A stretch of DNA of 64,000 bases, taken from Vibrio chagasii (GTDB lineage Bacteria > Pseudomonadota > Gammaproteobacteria > Enterobacterales > Vibrionaceae). The notes beneath the pieces are model-generated. The model worked only from the letters and a program-made list of their open reading frames with translations. It was not told where the DNA came from and made no database searches. Location of the stretch: positions 2,232,001 to 2,296,000 of the forward strand of contig CP090851.1 of assembly GCA_041879415.1 (NCBI GenBank). The letters are read 5' to 3'. This document shows, one piece after another, positions 9,488 to 19,615 of the stretch. The stretch's first letter is position 1; each line of letters opens with the position of its first letter. A program made the translations under genes and the position numbers.

Positions 9488-12400
9488 TTACTCCTGATCT
9501 TCCAGATCGGCAGCAGCCAACCTTGCCGCCTGCAATACAAGCGTTGAATACATACGTGACTCAGCAGCCAGCACATCATCCCACTTAGGCCAAATACGTG
9601 AGATGTAGGTATCTCGCCCTTCGCCAGTGAAAGCGAAGCTGTCATTAAAAGTATCGGCCATTTTCTTTAGCGACTTCTCTTCATCATCGACCCATTTACC
9701 ACGGCTAAAGCCCGCTTCAACGCCTGCCAGGGCGGTTTTCGGGAAGTAAGGCAATGGTGCTGTCATGCCTTGATAGAACAGTCGTACTAACTCAGCCAAT
9801 AAACCCTTCGCCTGCAGTGCATCGCCGATAGGTTGTAGCGTTTGGTGAACCACGCCCTCTTTTCTGTCATAACCAATTATATGAGTTGTTTTGCCATGCC
9901 CCATCACCGCACAACACAAGTGATCAATCCACGCAGCCAAGTAGTCTTGCGAACGAATTTTACCGCTACGGAAGCGTACCAAACCCGATTGATAATTTTG
10001 AGTCAGCCAACCCATCAAACGAACCGGTTTACCCTCGCCTAGCACGTCAAATTCAATATTTACCTCGAGATCTTGCTGTGGCTGCCCACTTACAAATCGA
10101 ATCTCTTTGGCTAAATCTTCCGCTTGAACACGGTTGGTTTCAAACTCGATATCACCAAAAGCACCAACCGGTAAGCGACCTTGTGCCTTTTGTTCAGAAA
10201 CAAACAAGCGAACCGCTTCATCTGCCCCTTCAGGGTTATCCAACAGAACTTGCAGCAAAGCATCCTTAAGCTGGAAGCTCTCCAATCCATTAAGTACGAA
10301 CGGCTCATCGTCTTCCATTACCGGAAGTGGTGGCTCGAACACTACCTTTAAGCGACGATTAAAGAAGTATTGCACTGGCAAGCGCCAGAAACGCTGAAGC
10401 TCAACCAAATCGAGTTCTAACGGATAAGTAGCACCAAGCAAGTAGTCATCCAACGCGCGATTGAATTCACCACTGCGCTCACCAGAACGGTTTGCCGCAG
10501 GAAGCCATTCTTTGGCGTAGCTCAATACATGACTTTCATCACCTTGTGTAAAAGCTGCCGGGCTGAACGGGGTCATGGTGTGCTCAAAGCTGATTGCTTG
10601 AGTCAGCTTGATACCAGAATCATCACTTGGTAGCGCTTGATCTTCACTTAGGCAGTAGTTCTGCTGGCAGTACTCAATCAACTCTGAAACCAATACCGAC
10701 GGTACTCGCTCAGTATTATCTTGAATCGAGCGGCCGACATAACTGATGTACAAACACTCTTGCGCCGACAACATCGCCTCTAAGAATAAATAGCGGCTAT
10801 CCTCTCTCCTAGATCGATCTCCGGGACGAGCCCTGCCTTCTAACAAATTAAAGCTCTCGACAGGGTTAGAGGGAGGGTAAACACCATCATTCATGCCCAA
10901 AAGACAAACGGTTTTGAACGGGATAGAACGCATCGGCATCAGGGTACAGAAGTTCACTTGCCCCGCTAAGAAACGCTGACTGATACGCGCGCCTGAGAGT
11001 TTATTATTCAAGTACTGATAGATGATGCTTGGCGATAGCTCTTGTTCGTACAAAGCATCATCAAGCTGTTCATTCAGTTGAGAAAGTGCATCACGAATCG
11101 ACTTAAGCACCACCTCGCCTTCTAGCTCAACGGCGAAGAAATCATCAATCATTTGCAGCAAGGTTTCACGCCACATATCGATGGATTGCGTCTTAGCAAG
11201 ACGTTTACGGTAATGGGCAATACGATCAATAAAGTGCGCTAACTTACCAGCAAGTTCGGCGTTGATGCCTTGAACTTCGTTATAAGCTGCAATTGGAGAG
11301 TGTTCAGTTTCAAACAAACCTGCGGAATCCGACATCGCGTAGCCCAGTAGCATGCGCTGGATACCAAACAGCCAGGTATTTTGCTCGGTGGCAGGCAAAT
11401 CAAACTCGGTTGCGGTAGAAGAATCGACACCCCAACGGATACCTGCTTCTTCAACCCACTGCTTAGCTTGCTCAAATTGAAATTCATCAATACCAAAGCG
11501 TGCCATCATTGCTGGGATTTCCAGTAGCTCTAACAACTCAGACGCTAAACAACGCGTGTTCGGTAGCGCGACCAGCTGCATGAACGCGGTCAGAATCGGG
11601 CTCTCTTGGTCTGCCGTTCTATCCGAGATCGAGTATGGGATATAACGCTCACCCGGAGCATTACCAAATACCGCCTGAATCGCAGGGCTGTAGGCATTGA
11701 TATCAGCCACCATCACGATGATGTCGCGTGGTTTTAATGTCGGGTCAGCGTCAAACATTGCTAACAGCTGATCATGAAGAACTTCAACTTCACGCATTGG
11801 ACTGTGACAAGCATGTACTGTCAACGACCGATCGCCTAGCTCAACCACTTGTTTGTGGTTGCTAGAGTCTAAGATGTGATCGTCTTGGTGCTCTTCTAAC
11901 TCAAGAATATCGGCTTGCAGTTGATGCAGCAGGCTGTCTCTCTCGACATCAATAAAGAATTCATGCTCTTCGCTGTCTGATTGAGACAGCAAGAACAAAT
12001 TGTCTCTGCCTAGCTTACCCATAGACGCAAGCAAGCTATTACCGACCGCTTGGTTGGTATGCAGCTCATCTTCTACATTGGCTTCAATACCATCTTTCAA
12101 TGGCGATACTTTACCTTCTAGCTGAGGCAAACCATCAACCAGAGCAAACTGCTTGCGATGCTGCGCTTCAACTCTTGCCAAATATTTACGGTCGCGGATG
12201 TCGCCCCAGTAATGTTGGCAAGGGTTAGTAAACATCAGGTGAACATCAATCTGTTCGCCAAGCGCTTTCAAGGCATCCATGTAGCGAGGAGGCAATGACG
12301 AAATACCAAACACAAATAGGCGTTTAGGCAAGTGTTGTAGTTGCCCTTGTTGATTAGATAACGCTTCAATGAAGTCGTGATACAAATTACCACGGTGATA

Positions 12401-12964
12401 TTTCGATTGACCTTGAGACAGTGTTTGCTCGTAGAGTGCCTTCCACAAAATTGGCTGCCAAGGGTGCTCTTGTTGCCCTTCACTATCAATCAATTCTGCA
12501 ACGGGCTCTCCCGCTTCCCACATCGCCATCCACTCAGGGCGATATACCAAGTAGCCATCGAAGATATCGGCAATTTTCTCGGCTAATTGATACAACTTAG
12601 AGCCGTCTTCATCATTTTCGAGATAGCGCTGTAGCGGTAAGAAATCAGGGTGGTCAAGTTTCGCGGGCAGCAAACTCATTAGCTTCCACGTCATCGCTTC
12701 TTTATTAAAAGCACTACGTTTAGGTACGTCAGGAAGCACTTGGGTGAACATATCCCAAATGAAGGTTGCTGGAAGAGGAAAATCAATATTTGCTGCTACA
12801 CCAAACTCTTTGGCGAGTTCCATCTTAAGCCATTGAGACATACCTGGGCTCTGAACCAAGATCTGCTCTTTTTCGAAAGGGTTGGCTAAAGGGTCACTTT
12901 TGATCAAGTGAACGAGAAGAATTTTTAAAGTATCAACTTTATTTGAATGATAAACAGTAAACAG
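9488..12964 (-). CDS. recC: Exodeoxyribonuclease V subunit gamma (RecC), probable CTG start
   Basis: RecC holds RecB and RecD together and recognises Chi. The body is collinear with E. coli RecC, with segments such as ANIDFPLPATFIWDMF, FTNPCQHYWGDIRD, IIVMVADI and NFCTLMPMRSIPFK. The first conventional start in frame is a TTG at 12907 (1139 codons). That would remove sequence still clearly homologous: the upstream in-frame codons read FTVYHSNKVDTLKILLVHL, matching the E. coli start LRVYHSNRLDVLEAL. The frame is open back to a TAG at 12977-12979. The only start-like codon before FTVYHSN is CTG at 12962-12964, giving 1158 aa. I therefore prefer the CTG start. It abuts the 97-bp direct repeat exactly. 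Confidence 0.9.
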   Translation of the reverse strand: MFTVYHSNKVDTLKILLVHLIKSDPLANPFEKEQILVQSPGMSQWLKMELAKEFGVAANIDFPLPATFIWDMFTQVLPDVPKRSAFNKEAMTWKLMSLLPAKLDHPDFLPLQRYLENDEDGSKLYQLAEKIADIFDGYLVYRPEWMAMWEAGEPVAELIDSEGQQEHPWQPILWKALYEQTLSQGQSKYHRGNLYHDFIEALSNQQGQLQHLPKRLFVFGISSLPPRYMDALKALGEQIDVHLMFTNPCQHYWGDIRDRKYLARVEAQHRKQFALVDGLPQLEGKVSPLKDGIEANVEDELHTNQAVGNSLLASMGKLGRDNLFLLSQSDSEEHEFFIDVERDSLLHQLQADILELEEHQDDHILDSSNHKQVVELGDRSLTVHACHSPMREVEVLHDQLLAMFDADPTLKPRDIIVMVADINAYSPAIQAVFGNAPGERYIPYSISDRTADQESPILTAFMQLVALPNTRCLASELLELLEIPAMMARFGIDEFQFEQAKQWVEEAGIRWGVDSSTATEFDLPATEQNTWLFGIQRMLLGYAMSDSAGLFETEHSPIAAYNEVQGINAELAGKLAHFIDRIAHYRKRLAKTQSIDMWRETLLQMIDDFFAVELEGEVVLKSIRDALSQLNEQLDDALYEQELSPSIIYQYLNNKLSGARISQRFLAGQVNFCTLMPMRSIPFKTVCLLGMNDGVYPPSNPVESFNLLEGRARPGDRSRREDSRYLFLEAMLSAQECLYISYVGRSIQDNTERVPSVLVSELIEYCQQNYCLSEDQALPSDDSGIKLTQAISFEHTMTPFSPAAFTQGDESHVLSYAKEWLPAANRSGERSGEFNRALDDYLLGATYPLELDLVELQRFWRLPVQYFFNRRLKVVFEPPLPVMEDDEPFVLNGLESFQLKDALLQVLLDNPEGADEAVRLFVSEQKAQGRLPVGAFGDIEFETNRVQAEDLAKEIRFVSGQPQQDLEVNIEFDVLGEGKPVRLMGWLTQNYQSGLVRFRSGKIRSQDYLAAWIDHLCCAVMGHGKTTHIIGYDRKEGVVHQTLQPIGDALQAKGLLAELVRLFYQGMTAPLPYFPKTALAGVEAGFSRGKWVDDEEKSLKKMADTFNDSFAFTGEGRDTYISRIWPKWDDVLAAESRMYSTLVLQAARLAAADLEDQE

Positions 12965-13061
12965 AGTGCACCCACGCTAATCTTGCCACAATATACTGCC
13001 AGATTAGCATAAGTGCCTACTTTAGATTAGGAATATAAGCTTATGAAATGCCAAAAACTTA
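12965..13061. repeat. Direct repeat copy A, immediately upstream of recC
   Basis: It matches 19696-19792 at 89 of 97 positions by my reading and runs from AGTGCAC to ACTTA. It contains an inverted repeat, GCTAATCT (12976-12983) and AGATTAGC (13001-13008), around a TATATT/AATATA-like core. On the minus strand this could be the recC promoter or operator. It starts at the base adjoining the putative recC CTG codon. Confidence 0.85.
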
Positions 13062-13074
13062 CTCTATTGGTAGT

Positions 13075-13130
13075 CAAACTAAAATCCGGTTAGCTACTAA
13101 CCGTTATGCCGCCAAGTTGGATTTTATTTG
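13075..13130 (-). terminator. Nested inverted repeat downstream of the restriction operon
   Basis: The outer arms are CAAACTAAAATCC (13075-13087) and GGATTTTATTTG (13119-13130). Inside them, GGTTAG (13088-13093) pairs with CTAACC (13097-13102). On the minus strand the outer stem ends in GGATTTTAG, so it could terminate the operon before recC. The loop is large and the T run short. Confidence 0.4.
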
Positions 13131-13168
13131 AACGAAAAAAATCCAGTATAAGTAGCTGCAATTAACAA

Positions 13169-15514
13169 TTACCAAGCATTGTCTAAGCCAGCATAAAGCT
13201 GATAATCACCCTTTATGTCATCCCAATGATGCAATTGACGCAGTAATTCAGCTTTAGTTAACTTAAACCTAAAGTGCTCTTGGTAAGGCTTCTCTATTGG
13301 CGTATTCAATATGATAGGCTCACCTGTAAACTCAAAAAGCCAATATAGAGCATCTTGTTGACTATCTTTGCCTGTAAACTGTTGGCTTATTTTACTTCGT
13401 GGTAACAACTTCACATTAGCTACACGATATAGATACTTTGAAAATTGACTACTATCGGTCACCTTGTCACGAACAGTAATCAATAAATAGCGCACTTCAC
13501 GAACAATATTACGGTGCACATTTTGGCGATTGGTCGCTAATAGCTGTGTATGATACCCTTTAAGCTTACCACTCCGAGCAAGATTCAAGTAAGCATCATC
13601 ACGACCGATTTCATTTAATGGAGCTATCATCGTCAGGTCTTGATAACGAGTACTATAGCTTCCATAAGGTGCAATTCGAGTCGAATCATCAACAAAATAA
13701 TAGTCATTACTAAGCTTAGAGCGATTCATAATATTCACCCCGAGCTTTTTCTGTAAGTAATTCGTCAGCCATATATTATGGCTAGGTTGACTCTCTGAAC
13801 TTGGTAGTAGCGCAAATGCGCCAATACCTATTTGTTCAATCGCATCTTCGTAAGGGTTCTGAGTAGATTCTTGGTCGCAAAAGCCAGGATATAAGGCAAA
13901 GGCTCCCATAACGGGCCGGCTCTTAATCGGATTTTCATTATCTATTTTTTGTTGATGTATGATTGCATCACGATAGCGGTGCATTTGATTAATCGCATCT
14001 TCAGGGACAGCATCGAATTTTTCGCTATTCACTTTTATTTGGTGATTATCAATTCTGTATTTAGCATCAAATAAAATAAAGAAGGACTCCTCATTTTCAA
14101 GAGTCACTTGTAGCACGATGTCAGGTCGCTGATTCGCTATCCAAGTACGTTCTTTCATACCTTTAGGTGAAAAGGTCGGTTCATGAGCTAATTTGATTAT
14201 AACGCCATCATCTCGCCTAAACTCAAATGCAGCGGCCATTCCATCCTTTTTAAATTGCTTTTCAAATCGCACTTGCTTTAATTCAGCCAGATCTCTCTTT
14301 TGCTCCTTAAAACCAAGGCTTTCAATAACTGCCATCACCTCGACAAAGCACCAAATCTCATAGAGCTCTGCCATTGACTTGACTGACATATCTACTTGAT
14401 TATGAACACCATTTAAATAGTATTTTAATTGTTGCCACGCTTTATTAACTTTTGCATAACCAGTACCCTGCTGTAATACCTTAGACTCACCACCTTGTCC
14501 TTTAAAATTGCCTACCTCTCGCCAAAGCTGATGTTTACACATTTTGTTAAACGCAGACCGCCATATTTCCATCTTCTGCACAAAAGAGCCTGACAATTGA
14601 GATTTGTCTGTGAGGGTAATTGTCGAAATCAAATGATTTAAGTTATTCGCAACCTTCGTAACCACCATTTTTATAAAACGATTTTCAGCAGTATTAATAT
14701 GCAGCTTTTTATAGCTAATAGAGAGCCGTGAGTTAGCTACCCCAGTTTGGATTAACTGTTGAGATTTTTCTGCCTGCTTTTGATTTAATCGTTTATTGAC
14801 CCGATCTAACCTTTGATTCTTGGAGAAAGGTTGAAGTCGATTATGAGGTGAGTTAATTACCTGCTTCACACCACTTTGCAACTCTTCAACCAAACGTTGA
14901 AATTGAGCAAGCCAGAACAATTCAAACGTTTCATTACTGCGGCGTGATTGGCTCACTTGCTGACTTGTTTTGCTACTTAAGCTATAGCGCCAAAGAGGGT
15001 AAATATCATCAATAGTTCGATTAATCAAAACAAGGTCTTGGGCTATGACCATTTTTGTAGCAAAGATATTAAAGCAAACTTCAGCGCTGCATAGTGTATC
15101 ATCAACTTGATACTCTATATTAAAGTGGCAGTTACCAACATCGTTGCCAAAGTTAACAGCAGCTTGTAATCCATCACCGTTTCGAGTTAAGCGAAATGCC
15201 TCTTCAATTTGACGATGTTTATGGTTAACTACTGCCGTACCTCTAGAGACTGAGCTTGAAAACTCAATATCAAACCAATATTGCCGGTTTTCAAAAAAGA
15301 AAGGCGTAATAATAGGCGAAGCACACTCATCATCGAATGCAGCCGCAACTCCATCAACAAGAATTTGAACTGCATCATCAGAGGGTAATTGCTCACCTCG
15401 CTGACTGTAAGTATGTTTTAGTTTATTTAACGGGTTATCAATATCATCGCATGTAACATAAACAATAAAGTGCTTATGTATAGCTTTGATAGTCACACGT
15501 TTTGGTTTCACCAT
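13169..15514 (-). CDS. McrC-like restriction subunit with PD-(D/E)XK nuclease (LlaJI.R2 type)
   Basis: A 781-residue protein, probably the nuclease subunit that pairs with the McrB-like motor encoded just upstream. The N-terminal half looks like the DUF2357 type. From about residue 380 comes a DUF524/PDDEXK_7-like nuclease domain, beginning ELYEIWCFVEV. Catalytic candidates are Asp465 in RPDIVLQV and Asp483/Lys485 in LFDAKYRID, followed by INQMHRYRDAI. In the LlaJI system two 5mC methyltransferases go with an McrB-like R1 and an McrC-like R2, the set seen here. The start lies 25 bp after the R1 stop; this is the last operon gene. AT-rich codon use suggests transfer. The family call is from memory of motifs. 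Confidence 0.75.
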   Translation of the reverse strand: MVKPKRVTIKAIHKHFIVYVTCDDIDNPLNKLKHTYSQRGEQLPSDDAVQILVDGVAAAFDDECASPIITPFFFENRQYWFDIEFSSSVSRGTAVVNHKHRQIEEAFRLTRNGDGLQAAVNFGNDVGNCHFNIEYQVDDTLCSAEVCFNIFATKMVIAQDLVLINRTIDDIYPLWRYSLSSKTSQQVSQSRRSNETFELFWLAQFQRLVEELQSGVKQVINSPHNRLQPFSKNQRLDRVNKRLNQKQAEKSQQLIQTGVANSRLSISYKKLHINTAENRFIKMVVTKVANNLNHLISTITLTDKSQLSGSFVQKMEIWRSAFNKMCKHQLWREVGNFKGQGGESKVLQQGTGYAKVNKAWQQLKYYLNGVHNQVDMSVKSMAELYEIWCFVEVMAVIESLGFKEQKRDLAELKQVRFEKQFKKDGMAAAFEFRRDDGVIIKLAHEPTFSPKGMKERTWIANQRPDIVLQVTLENEESFFILFDAKYRIDNHQIKVNSEKFDAVPEDAINQMHRYRDAIIHQQKIDNENPIKSRPVMGAFALYPGFCDQESTQNPYEDAIEQIGIGAFALLPSSESQPSHNIWLTNYLQKKLGVNIMNRSKLSNDYYFVDDSTRIAPYGSYSTRYQDLTMIAPLNEIGRDDAYLNLARSGKLKGYHTQLLATNRQNVHRNIVREVRYLLITVRDKVTDSSQFSKYLYRVANVKLLPRSKISQQFTGKDSQQDALYWLFEFTGEPIILNTPIEKPYQEHFRFKLTKAELLRQLHHWDDIKGDYQLYAGLDNAW

Positions 15515-15539
15515 TTCTTACCGCTTCCCTATTACCATA

Positions 15540-17279
15540 CTATGGCCAGAATGAGGTGAAGCCCGAATGCAACTTCAACTGCATATGCTCAAGCTTAATC
15601 TTCGAACGGCAACCTACCTTGATTGGTGTCTCTTTATTTTCAATACTCTGACGGAACAAATCTGTACGTTCACTATCCCAAATAGCTTTTAAGGTATTTT
15701 GATTTGATAGTACTTCTACTAATTGTTCTAAAAGTGCGCCGCCATCCACCATAGTCAACTTGTCTTCATCGCCTTCAATGCGAGGCAATATCTTGCACAT
15801 TAGAAAGTCATCAAAAACAGCAGCAAGTTGCTCTTCATCCTTTGGAGAAAAGCTGATGACTGACAAACAAAGCTCATTAAATGCACGATAAGCTAACTCA
15901 AATGCTGTACCTTTCAAGACAGCATTTACTGACACAAAAAACTCTTTCGTTTTGTCAATGGTAGGATCTGCATCAATTTGAGAAAACTGTTCCTGATTTG
16001 CTTGGCTATAGGTTGGATAGCTCAAAGCAAGTGGCTGTTGCTTCGGCTCAAAAAATTGATCGATATCATTAGGAAAAAACTCACCAAAGTCGACGCTCAA
16101 TGCACGATCAATGACCTTACGAGAGAAGCCATGGGTCGTTTCATCCATATTAACCGTACCGGCAACAACCAAGTTAAATGGAATCCCCAGGCCATACTGA
16201 CAGAACAGCTGCCACAGCTCATCATATTTAGCATCATCAAAGCCTAAACTTGCACGCAACTTTCTATCGTATATTTCATCCAGCTCACCATTTTCATCAA
16301 TAAGTCTCAAAGTTAATGGCTTCAGTAATGGGTCACATGAATATGTAAAGCGATCGTTGTCCCAATGCCAACTTCTTGTCTCTAGCACTGATAGATAATC
16401 AGCGAAGTATTGCTCGACAGGGGCAAGGTTCATTTCATCTAAACAGAGCCAATAAGGTCGTACTTGTTGTTGAGTTTGAGCATCCCCCGTAACTACCAAA
16501 CGCTCGCCAAGATCTGCGCTCATCTCCACACCGATTTCTAAACCGCTATCAAATATTCCACGCCAAGCTTTTGCGATAAACTGCAGCACATCGGTTGTAA
16601 TATACTCGGCCTGTCCCTCTTTTGATAGACGCGAAACATACCCTAGTAGATCACTTGGCTCATGCCAATCAGGACGCACTGAAGTGAGGCAGTAGGTTTC
16701 ATTTAAAGAGCCTGTCGTCTCTGCTTGTTTACGAACAAAGCGAGTCTTACCAGTACCAGAAATACCTGCAAGAAGCAGGAAGGGCTTAGGTAAAACTAAA
16801 GCAGGTGATGGAAGAGTCTCTTCTGAGGAAACTTCTGGGTCAATATACGCTGTTGTAACGACATAACTTCTGACTTTTTGACCTGTTTTTTTATCATTAT
16901 ATTGATGCCCATGCGCCTTCAATAGTGAGGCATATACCGATTCATCACTTACAGGTTCGATGTTGATTCCTAATCCATTAGTTTCATCAGTATAAATGTA
17001 AAAACAAAACACTGAGCCATGAGGAACATGGTTAAGCTCTTCTCTAATACTAGATAGTGAAAGTCTCCTTTCAGTTTTACTTTCAGGTCTTTTATAAGTA
17101 ACCGTATTTTTGTAGATACCATTGTAATACAACGGTATCGTATCGGATTCAGGATTAAAGCCATCAACCTCTAAAGCCTCTTTTTTTATTAAACAAAAGG
17201 GGCCTGCTTTATTAGGTTCACCATTCCTTATTCCCCTTTCATTATCATTAATCCTAATTACGACTACCGATATAGACAT
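15540..17279 (-). CDS. McrB-like AAA+ NTPase restriction subunit (LlaJI.R1 type)
   Basis: A 579-residue protein with Walker A AGISGTGKT (171-179) and Walker B WLCLDEMN (277-284, Asp281/Glu282). The segment VNMDETTHGFSRKVIDRA (376-393) sits where McrB proteins have their MNxxDR signature. This places it in the McrB/LlaJI.R1 group of AAA+ motors, which use GTP in McrB and translocate on DNA to drive cleavage by an McrC-type partner. Residues 1-150 form a separate N-terminal domain. In H. pylori LlaJI.R1 that position is a B3-like site-specific DNA-binding domain, so it may set target choice here. The ATG overlaps the preceding methyltransferase stop (TAATG), implying coupled translation. Confidence 0.82.
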   Translation of the reverse strand: MSISVVVIRINDNERGIRNGEPNKAGPFCLIKKEALEVDGFNPESDTIPLYYNGIYKNTVTYKRPESKTERRLSLSSIREELNHVPHGSVFCFYIYTDETNGLGINIEPVSDESVYASLLKAHGHQYNDKKTGQKVRSYVVTTAYIDPEVSSEETLPSPALVLPKPFLLLAGISGTGKTRFVRKQAETTGSLNETYCLTSVRPDWHEPSDLLGYVSRLSKEGQAEYITTDVLQFIAKAWRGIFDSGLEIGVEMSADLGERLVVTGDAQTQQQVRPYWLCLDEMNLAPVEQYFADYLSVLETRSWHWDNDRFTYSCDPLLKPLTLRLIDENGELDEIYDRKLRASLGFDDAKYDELWQLFCQYGLGIPFNLVVAGTVNMDETTHGFSRKVIDRALSVDFGEFFPNDIDQFFEPKQQPLALSYPTYSQANQEQFSQIDADPTIDKTKEFFVSVNAVLKGTAFELAYRAFNELCLSVISFSPKDEEQLAAVFDDFLMCKILPRIEGDEDKLTMVDGGALLEQLVEVLSNQNTLKAIWDSERTDLFRQSIENKETPIKVGCRSKIKLEHMQLKLHSGFTSFWP

Positions 17280-18490
17280 TAGCTATCCTCATTGATTATC
17301 TTTGACAATGTCATTGCAATTAGTTTTGCGAACTTCGGTGGCACAGCATTGCCAATCATCTTATAGTTTGCTCCTTGAGCCGCACAAAACTCAAAATCAT
17401 CTTCAAAAGTTTGTAGTCTGGCTGCCTCTCGCACCGTAATGCTTCTAGATTGTTCTGGGTCCGGATGAATATGCCTTAACCCATCTTTATAGAGATGTGC
17501 TGGTATCGTATTACTCGGCAAGTTTGGTCGCAACACATGATACTTGTGTACAGAAGAAGATTTACCTGTTTTTTCTGTATACAGTTTTTTAAGCGCATCG
17601 CTATGAACATATTCATTGCGCCCACTTTGAATATCTTCAGCTAACAGGTTAAATATCTCGATATCACGTGCATTATGAAAACGAGGATCATGATTTAATG
17701 GATTTTGCTTAGATTTTTCTATTTTATGTGATGTTCGATCTACTGCATTTTCTATTGGGAATATCTTAGGTAAATCACCTATAGCGTCATTAACCGTCAC
17801 CTTGCGATCAACTTTATATGAGTTTAGATTTCTATAGAATTCTTTAACTTTGTTCTCACAATCAGAAAAGGCTTCCTTTTTTAGAGCTACGATAATCACA
17901 CGCAATCTTTTTTGAGGGACTCCAAATTCAGATGTATCAAATAGGGCATCACGCTTCAAATTAGTTGAAATATAATATCCCGCATCATTAAAAGCTTTTG
18001 TGACTCGTTCGACAATTGACACACCACCGGGGGCTGCACTTAACATCCCTTGAACATTTTCAAAAATACACGCTTTCGGCTGAAAGTGAGCAACTACTTT
18101 CATGTATGACTCAAATAAAAAGTTTCGGTAATCATCATGCATACCATTTTCATCACGAATGCGACCAGCAATAGAATAAGCTTGGCATGGTGGTCCACCA
18201 ATAACAGCATCAACATTATTGCTATCAACTAGCTTATGTAACCCCACTGAACTGCCATATTCTGGATCATTTTTATATCCCAAAAGCAATTCATCTGTTC
18301 TTTGGATATCAAAATGGAGCATTGAAGAAGCGGATTCACTATAGTTCCAACGCATAGATAGGCGTTGGCGTAGAGTATGAATTGCATGTTTATCCCACTC
18401 AACTCCAGCTAATAGCTTAAACTCTCCAGACTGTTTAAAGCCATCCGTTAAGCCACCACAACCAGCAAACAGGTCTATAGTATTGAGCAT
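17279..18490 (-). CDS. DNA (cytosine-5-)-methyltransferase, first of two
   Basis: A 403-residue C5-cytosine methyltransferase. Visible motifs are I (IDLFAGCGGLTDGF, residues 5-18), IV (IGGPPCQAYS, catalytic Cys102), VI (IFENVQGML), VIII (PQKRLRVI), the REAARLQTF segment and X (IGNAVPP). The long stretch between VIII and that segment is the target recognition domain, much larger than in the sister enzyme. It should protect host DNA from the adjacent McrBC-like nuclease. Two different 5mC methyltransferases in one operon suggest an asymmetric recognition site, with each enzyme modifying one strand as known for LlaJI. It starts 2 bp after the upstream methyltransferase stop. Confidence 0.9.
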   Translation of the reverse strand: MLNTIDLFAGCGGLTDGFKQSGEFKLLAGVEWDKHAIHTLRQRLSMRWNYSESASSMLHFDIQRTDELLLGYKNDPEYGSSVGLHKLVDSNNVDAVIGGPPCQAYSIAGRIRDENGMHDDYRNFLFESYMKVVAHFQPKACIFENVQGMLSAAPGGVSIVERVTKAFNDAGYYISTNLKRDALFDTSEFGVPQKRLRVIIVALKKEAFSDCENKVKEFYRNLNSYKVDRKVTVNDAIGDLPKIFPIENAVDRTSHKIEKSKQNPLNHDPRFHNARDIEIFNLLAEDIQSGRNEYVHSDALKKLYTEKTGKSSSVHKYHVLRPNLPSNTIPAHLYKDGLRHIHPDPEQSRSITVREAARLQTFEDDFEFCAAQGANYKMIGNAVPPKFAKLIAMTLSKIINEDS

Positions 18491-18492
18491 TA

Positions 18493-19551
18493 TTACTTTT
18501 CCAACTTAAGAATTTGATTACCGATCGCTAGGCCTAGTAGCGGTGGAACAGCATTACCAATTTGCTTGTATTGTTGTGTCTTTGGCCCAACAAACTGAAA
18601 ATCATCAGGAAAAGACTGCAGACGAGCATTTTCACGTGCACTAGGTACACGATCCCACTTGTAGTGAAAGTGGTTGCGATGGCCAGTATCAATTGTCTTA
18701 GATGGCTTTTGGCTATGATAACGAGTCCAGGCTTCATTGAACTTACGAGAATCACCTACGCCTGGCGGTAAATCTTTATGGTTTCCACCCTCTGGTACTT
18801 GACGAATGACAGAAACAACAAGTTCAGTATGACGAGTACCTACATGGTTAAATAGTCGAGTAGCGTTTTTACGCATCAGCGATTGATACTCGCTTTGGGG
18901 AGTCATAATGTAGTCAGACTCTTCTTTCCCAAGCTCATGCTCTAAAGTTGGCAAGTCGCTTATTGCTTGTTCGCAGGTAACATAGTTCTCTGGTTTATGC
19001 GATGCTTCAGGGAAAACAAATCGCTCGCCATTTCTGATACCGACAAAAAACATTCGTTTGCGAATCTGAGGAATACCGTAGTCTGGCGCATACATCAATT
19101 TTTCTGAGTTTGAATAACCTAAACGAGCAAACTCAGCCAAAATTGCTGTTCGAGCACGCCCTTCGTATAGGTTAGCAATGCCTGGCACGTTCTCAATTAC
19201 AATGTATTTTGGTTTAATGCGCTCTGCTAATTGAAAAACAGAATAAAAGAGTTTGTTTCGTTTATCATTTTCATTTCGAGTTCCTGTTAAAGAAAAACCC
19301 TGACACGGCGGCCCTGCAACAATAACCTCAACCTCACGACCATTAAGCTCTTGAACAATGGCATCAATGCTCTGTGAGTCAGAAAGGTCTAATTGCATTG
19401 GGGTTGCATGGGGGTGATTGTGAGCAAAAGTTTTCAAAGCTGGAGCATCAATATCCACACCGACAACACACTCAAAACCGGCTTGCTCAAAGCCGTGTGA
19501 TAACCCCCCACATCCGGAGAATAGGTCAACTAGTAATCGTTGTTTTGACAA
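18493..19551 (-). CDS. DNA (cytosine-5-)-methyltransferase, second of two (operon leader)
   Basis: A C5-cytosine methyltransferase with motif I LVDLFSGCGGLSHGF near the N-terminus, IV AGPPCQGFSLTG (Cys83), VI VIENVPGI, VIII PQIRKRMFFVG, a RENARLQSFPDDF segment and X QIGNAVPP. It is a different sequence from the 403-aa neighbour, with a shorter target recognition region, so the two probably recognise different sequences or strands. I chose TTG at 19551 (352 aa) because GGAG lies 8 nt upstream. A GTG at 19581 would add 10 residues without a good binding site. As the first gene, methylation would be made before restriction, as expected for safe establishment. Confidence 0.88.
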   Translation of the reverse strand: MSKQRLLVDLFSGCGGLSHGFEQAGFECVVGVDIDAPALKTFAHNHPHATPMQLDLSDSQSIDAIVQELNGREVEVIVAGPPCQGFSLTGTRNENDKRNKLFYSVFQLAERIKPKYIVIENVPGIANLYEGRARTAILAEFARLGYSNSEKLMYAPDYGIPQIRKRMFFVGIRNGERFVFPEASHKPENYVTCEQAISDLPTLEHELGKEESDYIMTPQSEYQSLMRKNATRLFNHVGTRHTELVVSVIRQVPEGGNHKDLPPGVGDSRKFNEAWTRYHSQKPSKTIDTGHRNHFHYKWDRVPSARENARLQSFPDDFQFVGPKTQQYKQIGNAVPPLLGLAIGNQILKLEK

Positions 19552-19615
19552 AGTAACTGCTCCAATAGAAAATAAAAACACTGGATATTAGCACAGTTAT
19601 AAGTTCAATTGAAAT

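Noticed and set aside
13075..13130. Integron attC site at the island edge
   Set aside because: The hairpin lacks a convincing RYYYAAC/GTTRRRY core pair and there is no integrase gene or cassette array.
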